DNA of 35,364 nt from UBA6115 sp964629345. GTDB lineage: Bacteria > Bacillota > Clostridia > Christensenellales > Aristaeellaceae. The notes beneath the pieces were generated by a model. The model was not told the origin of the DNA. It made no database searches and was given only the letters and a program-made list of their open reading frames with translations. Of this stretch, positions 25,534-33,030 are shown one piece after another (position 1 is the stretch's first letter; each line of letters begins with the position of its first letter). Where the stretch lies: NCBI GenBank assembly GCA_964629345.1, contig CAZVSG010000010.1, positions 1 through 35,364 of the forward strand, given 5' to 3'. The position numbers and the translations under genes were made by a program.

Positions 25534-26221
25534 TCCGGTCAGTAAAATAATATCCTACGCCCCATTTGGTGAAGATGAATTCGGGCTGCGTCGGATTCCT
25601 CTCCACCTTTTCCCGCAGGCGGCGTATGTGCACGTCGACTGTCCGCTCATCCCCCGAATAATCATTCTTCCAAACCGCGTCAAGCACTTCCTCCCGGCTG
25701 AAAACACGTCCGCGGTTGGTGATGAAAAGGTTGAGCAGGTCAAACTCCTTGGCGGTCAGGCGGATCTCCTTCCCGTCAAGGGTGACCGACCGGTTCACGG
25801 AATTGACGGTCAGATCGCGCACCCTGATGATCTTGCTGTCTTCAGACGGAACGGCGGGGGCCGCTCGCCGGAGGATCGTCTTGATCCGCGCCTTGACCTC
25901 CAGAATATTGAAAGGCTTGGTCATATAGTCATCCGCGCCGTACTCAAGACCAAGGATCTTATCCATGTCTTCGCCCTTCGCGGTGAGCATGATGATGGGA
26001 ACGTTGCTGATCTCCCTGATCCTCTGGCAGACGATCACGCCGTCCAGTTTGGGCAGCATGACGTCAAGCAGAACAAGGTCGACCTGGTTGTTCATGAAGG
26101 CCTGCAGCGCTTCCTCGCCGTCATAAGCCGTCAGCGTCTCATAGCCGTCTTTCTCCAGCGTGTATTTCAGGCCTTTGATGAGAATCGGCTCATCATCCAC
26201 CAGCAGGATTCGCTTGGCCAA
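25526..26221 (-). CDS. OmpR/PhoB-family response regulator
   Basis: The 231-residue regulator has a receiver domain with Asp9/Asp10, the phosphorylation site Asp53 in LVLLDVMLP, the switch Thr in MLTAKGE and Lys in MTKPF. A winged-helix DNA-binding domain follows (about 128-228) with the VFSREEVLDAVWKNDYSGDERTVDVHIRRLR stretch in two blocks. The start is TTG at 26221: no in-frame ATG exists before the receiver core, and a nearby ATG (in AGGAATGAACAG) is out of frame. The rare start and distant GGAAGG site suggest modest translation. It pairs with the downstream histidine kinase. Confidence 0.94.
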   Translation of the reverse strand: MAKRILLVDDEPILIKGLKYTLEKDGYETLTAYDGEEALQAFMNNQVDLVLLDVMLPKLDGVIVCQRIREISNVPIIMLTAKGEDMDKILGLEYGADDYMTKPFNILEVKARIKTILRRAAPAVPSEDSKIIRVRDLTVNSVNRSVTLDGKEIRLTAKEFDLLNLFITNRGRVFSREEVLDAVWKNDYSGDERTVDVHIRRLREKVERNPTQPEFIFTKWGVGYYFTDRNE

Positions 26222-26271
26222 CTCTGTTCATTCCTTCCTTGCGCTCAGGAATACCGAGCATACTGAGATTT

Positions 26272-26299
26272 ATTATAACAAAGCGAACCAAAAAAGCAA
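26272..26299 (-). promoter_or_regulatory. Promoter of the two-component system
   Basis: A consensus TATAAT (26277-26272) with TTGCTT (26299-26294) at a 16-base spacing lies 50 bases upstream of the TTG start. The surrounding AT-rich sequence contrasts with the GC-rich genes. Confidence 0.6.
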
Positions 26300-26360
26300 G
26301 CGAAACGCAATAAAAACTTCACATTTCGGACACAGCGGCTGTTGATATACGCCTGAGAAT

Positions 26361-26945
26361 TCAGACAAGCCCCCTCAGGTCGCCCTTTTCAATGGCTCTG
26401 ATCAGTGACAGATAGGTCATCGCGGTATCAAAGCGAGCATCATGAAATGCCCCCGATACTCCAAACCATTCCTGCGCCTGCTTGATGGTCTCCTCCTCGC
26501 TGATGCCATAGTAAGCTGCAAGTTCGGACAGTTTCGGCGGCTTGGGCCGCCCCGTCATGACCTTGCGCTGCATGTTCATGATGCCGGAGGCATAGTTCAT
26601 GGTGCAGAACGTTTTCAGTTTCTTCAGTTTCAGGCCGCAGCGCTCCATCTCAACGCGCAGATAACGCTCATCCGCGGAAACGTTGTGTCCGACAGCAAGA
26701 TCACAGGCATTGAAATCAGAAAGGATCTCCGCCGCCCTGTCTTCAAAATACCGGCCGCCGGAAAGCTCAGAAAGCATCCCCATGCTGAATCCATGAACTT
26801 CCTGCGCGCCAGGGGACATATCATCAACAGAAAAGAAGTGGCAGCGGCCGCTGACCCGGCCGTCTTCCACTGTCAGATAGGCCAGCTGGCACAGCTGCCC
26901 AGGGATCAGGTCGGTCGCCTCTGTGTCGAATACAATCAGGCGCAT
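26361..26945 (-). CDS. DEDDh-type 3'-5' exonuclease (DnaQ-like)
   Basis: The start at 26945 gives 194 residues and the natural N-terminus MRLIVFDTEATD, with Asp8 and Glu10 of Exo I. The Exo II region is AVGHNVSADERYL, and Exo III is AFHDARFDTAMTY with His and Asp, completing the DEDDh set. It is a stand-alone nuclease domain such as those used in DNA repair or small-RNA turnover; the substrate is not known. There is no clear Shine-Dalgarno site. It follows the ktrA-like gene by 10 bases and is probably translated by coupling. An open frame extends upstream into that gene but is not needed. Confidence 0.88.
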   Translation of the reverse strand: MRLIVFDTEATDLIPGQLCQLAYLTVEDGRVSGRCHFFSVDDMSPGAQEVHGFSMGMLSELSGGRYFEDRAAEILSDFNACDLAVGHNVSADERYLRVEMERCGLKLKKLKTFCTMNYASGIMNMQRKVMTGRPKPPKLSELAAYYGISEEETIKQAQEWFGVSGAFHDARFDTAMTYLSLIRAIEKGDLRGLV

Positions 26946-26955
26946 GCAGTCCGGC

Positions 26956-27621
26956 TCAATCCAAAGCTTCGACTTTCTCGATATTCCGCTTGTGTCCCAG
27001 GACAAGAAGGCTGTCCCCGACGTCAAATCTGGACTCAGCGCTCAGATCCATCAGCATCTCCCCATTCCGATAGATGGCGAGGACAGATACCCCATAATGC
27101 TTGCGCACGTCTATCTCCCTGAAGCTGTGACCGGTCCAGCTCCGGGGGCAGCTCAGCTGAACGATGACGTAATCGCCGTGCAGGTTGATCAAATCCAGGA
27201 TATGCGGATTGACAAGGGAATATGCGATCCTCTCCCCCATATCCCGCTCCGGGAAGACAACGCGGTCCACACCCAGCTTCAGCAATACCTTCGCGTGCAT
27301 CGCATCCGACGCCTTGGCGATGATGTACTTCGCTTCCATTTCCCTGCACATGATGGACATCAGGATGGAATGGTGCAGATCATCCCCGATCGCAACGATC
27401 GCCGCATCGAAATTGCGGATGCCCAGAGACCGCATCGTTTCCTCATCGTTGGTGTTCACCTGGATGGCGTTGGTCACATAGGGCGCGATGGCGGCCACGC
27501 GCTGCTCGTCCGAATCCACCGCCAGCACCTCATGCCCCAGTTCACACAGTTTACGGGCCAAAGCTGATCCGAACCGACCGATCCCGAAGATGATGTATTG
27601 CCGCCTGCTGCTGATTGACAT
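26956..27621 (-). CDS. ktrA: Potassium uptake regulatory subunit, KtrA/TrkA type (RCK)
   Basis: The start at 27621 (MSISSRRQY) has GGAGG 5 bases upstream and gives 221 residues, the KtrA size. The RCK_N Rossmann motif FGIGRFGSALA (Gly13, Gly15, Gly18) is followed by the acidic AVDSDE of a nucleotide-binding fold. The RCK_C domain (about 145-221) contains GHSFREIDVRKHYGVSVLAI and GDSLLVLG. KtrA rings gate the KtrB channel in response to ATP/ADP and, via RCK_C, c-di-AMP in many Firmicutes. It lies 31 bases downstream of the ktrB-like gene. Confidence 0.92.
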   Translation of the reverse strand: MSISSRRQYIIFGIGRFGSALARKLCELGHEVLAVDSDEQRVAAIAPYVTNAIQVNTNDEETMRSLGIRNFDAAIVAIGDDLHHSILMSIMCREMEAKYIIAKASDAMHAKVLLKLGVDRVVFPERDMGERIAYSLVNPHILDLINLHGDYVIVQLSCPRSWTGHSFREIDVRKHYGVSVLAIYRNGEMLMDLSAESRFDVGDSLLVLGHKRNIEKVEALD

Positions 27622-27652
27622 TCTTTCCTCCAATATTACTGGCTTGTACCAT

Positions 27653-29017
27653 TCAGCCAACGATGACCTGCTCCTCAGGATAACGGATTCCGACTGTCGG
27701 GCCTGCGTTTCGCCTGGTCAGGCTTAGCATCATGGTCAAAGGCCCGATGCGGCCAAGGTACATCAGGACGATCAGCCAGGTCTGTGCGCTGCTGCTTAGT
27801 TTCTCTGTGCCGATTGCGCTGAGTCCGACAGTGCCCAGGGCGGAGGCTTCCTCAAACAGGAGGTCGACCACTTTGAACCCTTCCGCTTCTTCAAAGGATG
27901 ATAAATATACCAGTCCCGCCGCCAGCAGGGAAAAGCTGATGAAGAAGATGCTCAGGGCTGTCCTGAGGATCACGGGTGACAGGCGCCTGTGGAAAGCATG
28001 AACATCCTCGCGGCCGTTGAATACGCTGCGTACCAGCGCAAACAGGACAAAAATGGTCGTCACCTTGATGCCGCCGCCGGTTGAAACCGGGGAAGCACCG
28101 ATGAACATCAAGAAGGACGAAACCAGCTTGCTCGCGTTTCTCAGCCCGCTTTGCCGGAAAGAAGCAAAACCCGCGGTGCGGGTCGTGACCGCTTGAAACC
28201 AGGCATTCAGGACCTTCCCGGCCGGTCCCATGCCGCTATCAAGGGTGAGGGGGTTGTTCCATTCAACCGCGGCAAAAAAGAGGCAGCCACCGGCCAGGAG
28301 AATGCCGGTCATCACCAGGACGATCTTGGTATGCAGCGTCATTTTCCTGAAACGGAACCTGCTGCTCATCAGATCCGCCAGAACAGCGAAACCCAACCCG
28401 CCGACAACGATCAGCCCGGAAACCGTCAGCAGGACGAAAGGTTCTCTCTGAAACTGCGACAGGCTCCCCGCGCTGCCGAACAGGTCAAAACCCGCATTGC
28501 AGAAAGCGCTGATCGCATGGAAAGCCCCGTAATAGGTTCCTTTCCAGAATCCATACATCGGGATGAAACGAAGGGACAGAAGGATGGTCCCCGCCAATTC
28601 AACGGTAAAAACGATCAGCATGAACCGGATGGTCGTCCGCACCGTTCCGGACAGGCCGGGCATGTTCATCGTCTCGTGAAGCAGTATGCGGTTCCGCAGG
28701 CTGATCCGTTTACCGGTCAGCACCAGCACTGAAGTCGCGAAAAGCATAAAGCCCAGGCCGCCCAGCTGGATGAGGCAAAGAATGACGATCTCCCCAAAAA
28801 TGGAATAACTGCCGGCAGTATCGATGACTGTCAGCCCGGTCACGCAGACTGCGCTGGTCGAGGTGAAAAGGGCTGCCAGGGGCGTGATCCTGGCCCCCTG
28901 CTCTTTTGCGAATGGCAGAAGAAGCAGCCCTGTGCCTGTAAGGATGATCGCCAGAAAACCAAGGGCCAGAACCTTGGATGGACTGATGGGCCCCCCGCCC
29001 TTCTTTGATTGACTCAT
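27653..29017 (-). CDS. ktrB: Potassium uptake channel subunit, KtrB/TrkH type
   Basis: The 454-residue membrane protein of the TrkH/KtrB superfamily has the four pore loops with their filter glycines: AVCVTGLTVIDT, SAFCNAGFDLFG, TTRTAGFASFRQSG and ASALGTVGLSAIGT. About eight to ten helices fit the family. Together with the adjacent KtrA it makes a Na+- or H+-dependent potassium uptake system. No good Shine-Dalgarno sequence precedes the ATG. A terminator of the upstream gene lies 30 bases before the start, so ktrB must have its own promoter close by, but only a TAGAAT-like -10 is seen. Confidence 0.93.
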   Translation of the reverse strand: MSQSKKGGGPISPSKVLALGFLAIILTGTGLLLLPFAKEQGARITPLAALFTSTSAVCVTGLTVIDTAGSYSIFGEIVILCLIQLGGLGFMLFATSVLVLTGKRISLRNRILLHETMNMPGLSGTVRTTIRFMLIVFTVELAGTILLSLRFIPMYGFWKGTYYGAFHAISAFCNAGFDLFGSAGSLSQFQREPFVLLTVSGLIVVGGLGFAVLADLMSSRFRFRKMTLHTKIVLVMTGILLAGGCLFFAAVEWNNPLTLDSGMGPAGKVLNAWFQAVTTRTAGFASFRQSGLRNASKLVSSFLMFIGASPVSTGGGIKVTTIFVLFALVRSVFNGREDVHAFHRRLSPVILRTALSIFFISFSLLAAGLVYLSSFEEAEGFKVVDLLFEEASALGTVGLSAIGTEKLSSSAQTWLIVLMYLGRIGPLTMMLSLTRRNAGPTVGIRYPEEQVIVG

Positions 29018-29045
29018 TTAGATCCGCATTCTATCAGGATACAAG

Positions 29046-29087
29046 GAAAAGAGGGTGAACAACGGCACTGACCGTCGCACAACCCTC
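29046..29087 (-). terminator. Rho-independent terminator after the zinc-ribbon gene
   Basis: On the minus strand, GAGGGT (29087-29082) and ACCCTC (29056-29051) close a hairpin with an inner ACGG/CCGT stem. TTTT follows immediately, 20 bases after the stop of the zinc-ribbon protein gene. Confidence 0.72.
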
Positions 29088-29106
29088 GGAGGTAAAATGT
29101 CCGGAT

Positions 29107-29565
29107 TCAGCGCCCCTGTTCTTTGTCGCTTTCTTCATCGTTTTCAATTTCATCATCGTCCTCAGCCTCATCGTCCTCGTGCTCAGGAAAGAAGGGCTGC
29201 TGACACTCGGGGCAGAGATAGTCTTCCTCGAAATCAAAGTCCGTGATGTCAAACCGTGTCTTGAATCCGCAGTGCGGGCACTCATACTCCACGACGGAAT
29301 CCCCGTCGGTGTCTTCATCGTCCTGCGAATCCTCGTCGTCATCTTCATAGACGGCGTCTTCCAGAGCGACAAGGTCCTCGTCCAGATTGTCCAGATACTC
29401 ACCCATCTCTTCCTGGCTTTCCTGGATCGTCTTGATCTCTGCCGCCATTGCGTCCAGCACGTCAAGGATCTTCAGCAGCAGTTTGTGTTCCTGGGTATCT
29501 TCCTTCAGGTTCATCCCATCGGCCAGGCCCTTGACATATTCCACTTTTTTAAACAGATCGCCCAC
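29107..29565 (-). CDS. CD1247-type protein: helical N-terminus, acidic linker, zinc ribbon
   Basis: A GTG start at 29565 with AGGAG 6 bases upstream gives 152 residues. The N-terminal 72 residues (KKVEYVKGLADGM, then coiled-coil-like helices) match the CD1247 N-terminal family of Clostridia. A run of Asp/Glu (74-90) leads to a zinc ribbon with Cys96, Cys99, Cys118 and Cys121 (YECPHCG, LCPEC). The C-terminus is again strongly acidic. The function is unknown; binding to a basic partner or RNA polymerase is speculation. It lies 31 bases downstream of efp and probably belongs to the same transcript. Confidence 0.82.
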   Translation of the reverse strand: MGDLFKKVEYVKGLADGMNLKEDTQEHKLLLKILDVLDAMAAEIKTIQESQEEMGEYLDNLDEDLVALEDAVYEDDDEDSQDDEDTDGDSVVEYECPHCGFKTRFDITDFDFEEDYLCPECQQPFFPEHEDDEAEDDDEIENDEESDKEQGR

Positions 29566-29596
29566 TTTGTTCTCCTGTTCTGCACTTCGTGCCCGT

Positions 29597-30154
29597 TTAG
29601 GATCGTGAAAGGTATTCGCCAGTCCTGGTATCGATCTTGATGACGTCCCCGATGTTGATGAACAGCGGAACCATCAGGGTATACCCGGTCTCAGTCGTCG
29701 CCGGCTTGTAGGTGGTCGAAGCGGTGTCGCCCTTGAAGCCCGGCTCTGTCTGGGTGATCTCCAGATCCACAAAGTTCGGCGCTTCGACCGAAAAGGCGGA
29801 ACCCTTGAAGAAACGGATGTTGACGTTGGTATTCTCCTTGACGAAGCGGACCGCATCCTCGACCTGGCTGTAATTCAGCGGCATTTGTTCGAAGGTCTCG
29901 GGGTCCATAAAATAGTACAGAGTGCCGTCGTTGTACAGGTACTGCATTTCCTTGGTCTCAATGATCGCCCGCGGCATCTTGTCAGTTGGGTTGAAAGTCC
30001 GCTCGATGACAGCGCCTGTCATGATGTTCTTGATCTTTGTGCGGACAAAGGCCGCGCCCTTGCCTGGCTTCACGTGCTGAAAATCAACGATGTTCCAGAC
30101 GCCGTCCTCCCACTCAATGGTAATGCCTTTGCGGAAATCACTGGCTGTTATCAT
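29597..30154 (-). CDS. efp: Translation elongation factor P
   Basis: EF-P relieves ribosome stalling at polyproline stretches. The 185-residue length and three-domain sequence are typical: the N-terminal KOW-like domain with KPGKGAAFVRTK, whose Lys32 tip is the residue modified in many species, the middle OB domain with RAIIETKEMQYLYNDGTLYYFMDPETFEQ, and the C-terminal GDVIKIDTRTGEYLSR signature. GGAGGG lies 6 bases upstream of the ATG. The modification enzyme cannot be told from this window. The M24 peptidase gene lies just upstream, an arrangement also known in Bacillus (yqhT-efp). Confidence 0.97.
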   Translation of the reverse strand: MITASDFRKGITIEWEDGVWNIVDFQHVKPGKGAAFVRTKIKNIMTGAVIERTFNPTDKMPRAIIETKEMQYLYNDGTLYYFMDPETFEQMPLNYSQVEDAVRFVKENTNVNIRFFKGSAFSVEAPNFVDLEITQTEPGFKGDTASTTYKPATTETGYTLMVPLFINIGDVIKIDTRTGEYLSRS

Positions 30155-30184
30155 TTCTCTCCCTCCAATAATTGAGAATCAGGC

Positions 30185-31255
30185 TTACAGAACGCGAAGC
30201 TCCCTGGGTGAATGTACAAGCGGGCGGGCGCCTTCTTCAGTAATGAGACAGGTGTTTTCGACCCTTACCCCGCCAAGGCCAGGGATATAGATGCCCGGCT
30301 CGACAGTGATCACGTGACCCGGCTTGAGGATCTCCGTGCATTTTGGATTCAGCCTGGGGTCTTCGTGGATGTCGATGCCGAGGGCATGGCCGAGGCCGTG
30401 TCCAAATCTGTCGCCATATCCTGCGTCGCCGATCCTCTTGCGGGCGATCGCATCGACGTCCCGGCAGGTCTTTCCGGGAGCCAGGGCATCCTGGCACTCC
30501 ATCTGTGTTCTCAGTACGATATCGAAGATCTCAAGCATCCTGCTGTCAGCATGGCCAATGGCGACGGTCCGGGTCATATCCGCACAGTATCCCCTGTACT
30601 TCGCACCGAAATCGAGGGTGATCATGTCGCCCTTCTGCACCTTCCGCTCCCCGGCGATCGCGTGCGGAAGGGAACCGTTGGCACCGGAAGCGATGATCGT
30701 GTCAAAAGCAGTCCCGTCCGCGCCCAGTTCAAGCATCTGATAGTCCAGTATCCGCTTGATCCCGTTCTCGCTCATGCCCGGTCTGATCTTTGTACAGATC
30801 ATCTCGAATGCCTGATCAGAGATGGCGCAGGCTTTTTCGATCAGCGCGATCTCCTCAGGATCCTTGATCTGGCGCAGCTTTTCCGGCGCATTCTCAAGCG
30901 GCTCGAACCGAATCACGCCAAAAGCATCCTCAAGCCGGGCTTTGGCCCGCACGGTGAGGTGATCGTCTTCATACAGCGCGGTTTTGATCTGCTCCTGCCG
31001 AAGCAGCCCGGCCGCGACCTGTGCGTGATCCAGAACATTGCTGATGGCATGAACGGAAAAGCCAGGCGCCTGCGCCTGTGCCTGTTCCGTATAGCGGAAA
31101 TCTGTCACGATCGCCCGCATGGTCCGGGAGATGACGATGAACCCTTCACCAGTGAATCCGCTGAGGTAGAACATGTTGGACGGTCTGTGAATGAGAACAC
31201 AGGAATCTTCAGCGATCCCAGCGCTCTCAATCAGCCGGCTCAACCTGTCGCTCAT
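30185..31255 (-). CDS. M24-family Xaa-Pro aminopeptidase (YqhT type)
   Basis: The 356-residue protein has an N-terminal creatinase-like domain (1-130) and a pita-bread catalytic domain. The five metal ligands are visible as Asp215, Asp226, His290, Glu319 and Glu333, in LDFGAKYRGYCADMTR, GHGLGHALG, VEPGIYI and RVENT. It would remove N-terminal residues in front of proline. GGGAGG is 8 bases upstream of the ATG. The gene sits directly before efp, linking two proline-related functions. The 153-base AT-rich gap upstream probably holds the promoter, but no convincing box pair was found. Confidence 0.93.
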   Translation of the reverse strand: MSDRLSRLIESAGIAEDSCVLIHRPSNMFYLSGFTGEGFIVISRTMRAIVTDFRYTEQAQAQAPGFSVHAISNVLDHAQVAAGLLRQEQIKTALYEDDHLTVRAKARLEDAFGVIRFEPLENAPEKLRQIKDPEEIALIEKACAISDQAFEMICTKIRPGMSENGIKRILDYQMLELGADGTAFDTIIASGANGSLPHAIAGERKVQKGDMITLDFGAKYRGYCADMTRTVAIGHADSRMLEIFDIVLRTQMECQDALAPGKTCRDVDAIARKRIGDAGYGDRFGHGLGHALGIDIHEDPRLNPKCTEILKPGHVITVEPGIYIPGLGGVRVENTCLITEEGARPLVHSPRELRVL

Positions 31256-31408
31256 CGTTCTGGCCTCCCTGAAAAGAATCCATTTGTCAGTTTACCATAT
31301 CTGATTTGGCTTTGCTACAATTTTTACTGTTTGCTTTACGATTTTGTCCTGTTATGCCTGCCGATCCAGCTCATCCTCTTTTCGTGGACCGCACCTTGCC
31401 ACGCGAAA

Positions 31409-32596
31409 TCACTGCGCATGGGTCCGCTGATCATACGCTTCCCATAAAGGCGCGTAAACGCTGACCGCATACTCATGCTCCGCCAGAGTCCTGGAGAAAT
31501 GCAGCTCGCCATTGTTGGGATCCTTGGAGCAAAAATACAGGAATCCATCAGCCAAAAACTGTTCGTCCGGGTACAAGGCAGCATGGATGGCGCGGGGCGA
31601 AGGGCTGCAGATCGGCCCTGGCGGAAGCCCTTTGACCAGATAGGTGTTGTAGGGAGACTGGACGGAAAGGTCGTTCTGATTCAGTGCCATCCTCAAAGTG
31701 CCAGTGACGTACTTGACGGTCACGTCGCTCCCCAATGACATGTTCTGTTTCAGTCTGCCGTGAAACACGGCGGAAACCTTGGCAAAGTCAGGCTCCTTGG
31801 CTTCTTTCTCTATCAGGGAAGCCAGGGTGATCACCTGGTCCATGCTCATCCCAAGCTCCTCAGCACGCAGATGGTACTCTTCCTTGTACACAGCCTCGGT
31901 CTGCGACAGCAGTTTTTTGAGGATGTCATCCTCGCTTGCGTCCGTATAGAGCTCATAGGTGTCCGGCGCAAGGTATCCTTCCAGGACGTATCTGCGCTGC
32001 TGCGCAGTATTGGAACTCAGCACGTCGGCAATATAGTAGTAATCGCTGAATAAAAGGCCGGTCCTGCATTTATTGAGGAAGGAATCCCTGTCCTTGATGA
32101 TCCCCTCCTTGAGCAGGTAATCCGCTGTCGTCTCGATGGTCCATCCCGGGATGACGGTCATGCTGCGGACGATCGGCTTTCCGTCGCCGCGCGTCAGCTG
32201 CTCCGCGATCTCACCGATGGTCATGCTTCGGCTGAGCGTGTATTCACCGGCTTGTATCTTCTGCCCAAACCCCATAAAGTCAGAGTAGTACTTGAATACA
32301 GACCGGTTCCTGATCAGGTTCTGGTTCTGCAGATTGTTGGATACCCTGGTCAGGCTGTCCCCGCTGCTGACGGTAAAAGTGATCGGCGTCTTATCCGCAG
32401 GATCGATCGGGTCGATCAATACAGCGCTGATCTTCCCCCAGGCGAAGGAGATCACGCCGATGAGGAGCAGCAGCGAACAGGCAAAGATGATGACAGGGCG
32501 GAGAATGTTCCATATCCAGCTGTACCAGTACAGGCCGTATTCCCGCTCCTCAACGAGCGATTCATAAGTATAATCCTGTTCAGGGTGCCTTCTCAT
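31409..32596 (-). CDS. mltG: Endolytic murein transglycosylase MltG (YceG-like)
   Basis: MltG cuts nascent peptidoglycan strands and is thought to set glycan length. The 395-residue protein has a cytoplasmic N-terminal tail (1-30), one transmembrane helix (about 31-54) and an extracytoplasmic LysM-like part (74-140). The catalytic domain carries Glu263 in ASLIEKEAK and the family blocks SLGSDVTVKYV and SPYNTYLVKGLPPGPI. AAGGA precedes the ATG by about 6 bases. It lies 8 bases after the ylbF gene. Confidence 0.95.
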   Translation of the reverse strand: MRRHPEQDYTYESLVEEREYGLYWYSWIWNILRPVIIFACSLLLLIGVISFAWGKISAVLIDPIDPADKTPITFTVSSGDSLTRVSNNLQNQNLIRNRSVFKYYSDFMGFGQKIQAGEYTLSRSMTIGEIAEQLTRGDGKPIVRSMTVIPGWTIETTADYLLKEGIIKDRDSFLNKCRTGLLFSDYYYIADVLSSNTAQQRRYVLEGYLAPDTYELYTDASEDDILKKLLSQTEAVYKEEYHLRAEELGMSMDQVITLASLIEKEAKEPDFAKVSAVFHGRLKQNMSLGSDVTVKYVTGTLRMALNQNDLSVQSPYNTYLVKGLPPGPICSPSPRAIHAALYPDEQFLADGFLYFCSKDPNNGELHFSRTLAEHEYAVSVYAPLWEAYDQRTHAQ

Positions 32597-32604
32597 TTTG
32601 ATCC

Positions 32605-32949
32605 TTACATCCCGGGCAGCTCAAGGCTCAGCCCGGACGCTGAGGAGATCATGTTGTAGATGTCTGCCAGCGCTCTCTGAAGCCTCATCTCTGCCAGCAA
32701 GAAACGGGACGTGTCCGTACCGGCATACAGCAGGGAGGAAATCTGCTGAAAGCGGGACAGCTCATCGCTGTCCACGCTGCGCCCTGCCATGGAAGTGAGC
32801 TGCACCGCCACCTGCAGGCGTCTGTACTCCTTCAGCAAGGCACGCGTGGTCTCATTTTCTTCCACAACGGCTTTCAGTTCCCGGTACTCCCTGACTTCCT
32901 CGGACTCCCTGATCTGAGCAGCCAGGAGATTGGCCGCGTCGTAATTCAT
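32605..32949 (-). CDS. ylbF: YlbF-family regulator
   Basis: The 114-residue helical protein belongs to the YlbF/YmcA (Com_YlbF) family. In B. subtilis, YlbF forms the Y-complex with YmcA and YaaT, which steers RNase Y and affects competence, biofilm and sporulation. No cofactor Cys cluster is present in this copy. The N-terminal YDAANLLAAQIRESEEVREYRELKAVVE is typical. It lies between RNase J and mltG. A strong hairpin separates it from RNase J and leaves no obvious room for a separate promoter. Confidence 0.87.
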   Translation of the reverse strand: MNYDAANLLAAQIRESEEVREYRELKAVVEENETTRALLKEYRRLQVAVQLTSMAGRSVDSDELSRFQQISSLLYAGTDTSRFLLAEMRLQRALADIYNMISSASGLSLELPGM

Positions 32950-32964
32950 AATACGTCCTTCAAT

Positions 32965-33019
32965 AGAAAATGACCGGGGAGCAGCCAGGCTGTCAAGCCC
33001 GGCCCTCCTACACGGTCAT
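32965..33019 (-). terminator. Large composite hairpin after the RNase J gene
   Basis: On the minus strand an outer stem (ATGACCG at 33019-33013 with CGGTCAT at 32976-32970), a GGAG/CTCC step and an inner GCCGGGCT/AGCCTGGC stem with a TGAC loop form a long structure followed by TTTTC. It ends 16 bases before the YlbF start codon. A perfect TTGACA lies across the loop, but no matching -10 box follows. Confidence 0.72.
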
Positions 33020-33030
33020 CATAGCACACT

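Noticed and set aside
30212..31447. Plus-strand open frame of 411 codons opposite the M24 peptidase gene
   Set aside because: It is antisense to a gene with all five metal ligands; no independent support.
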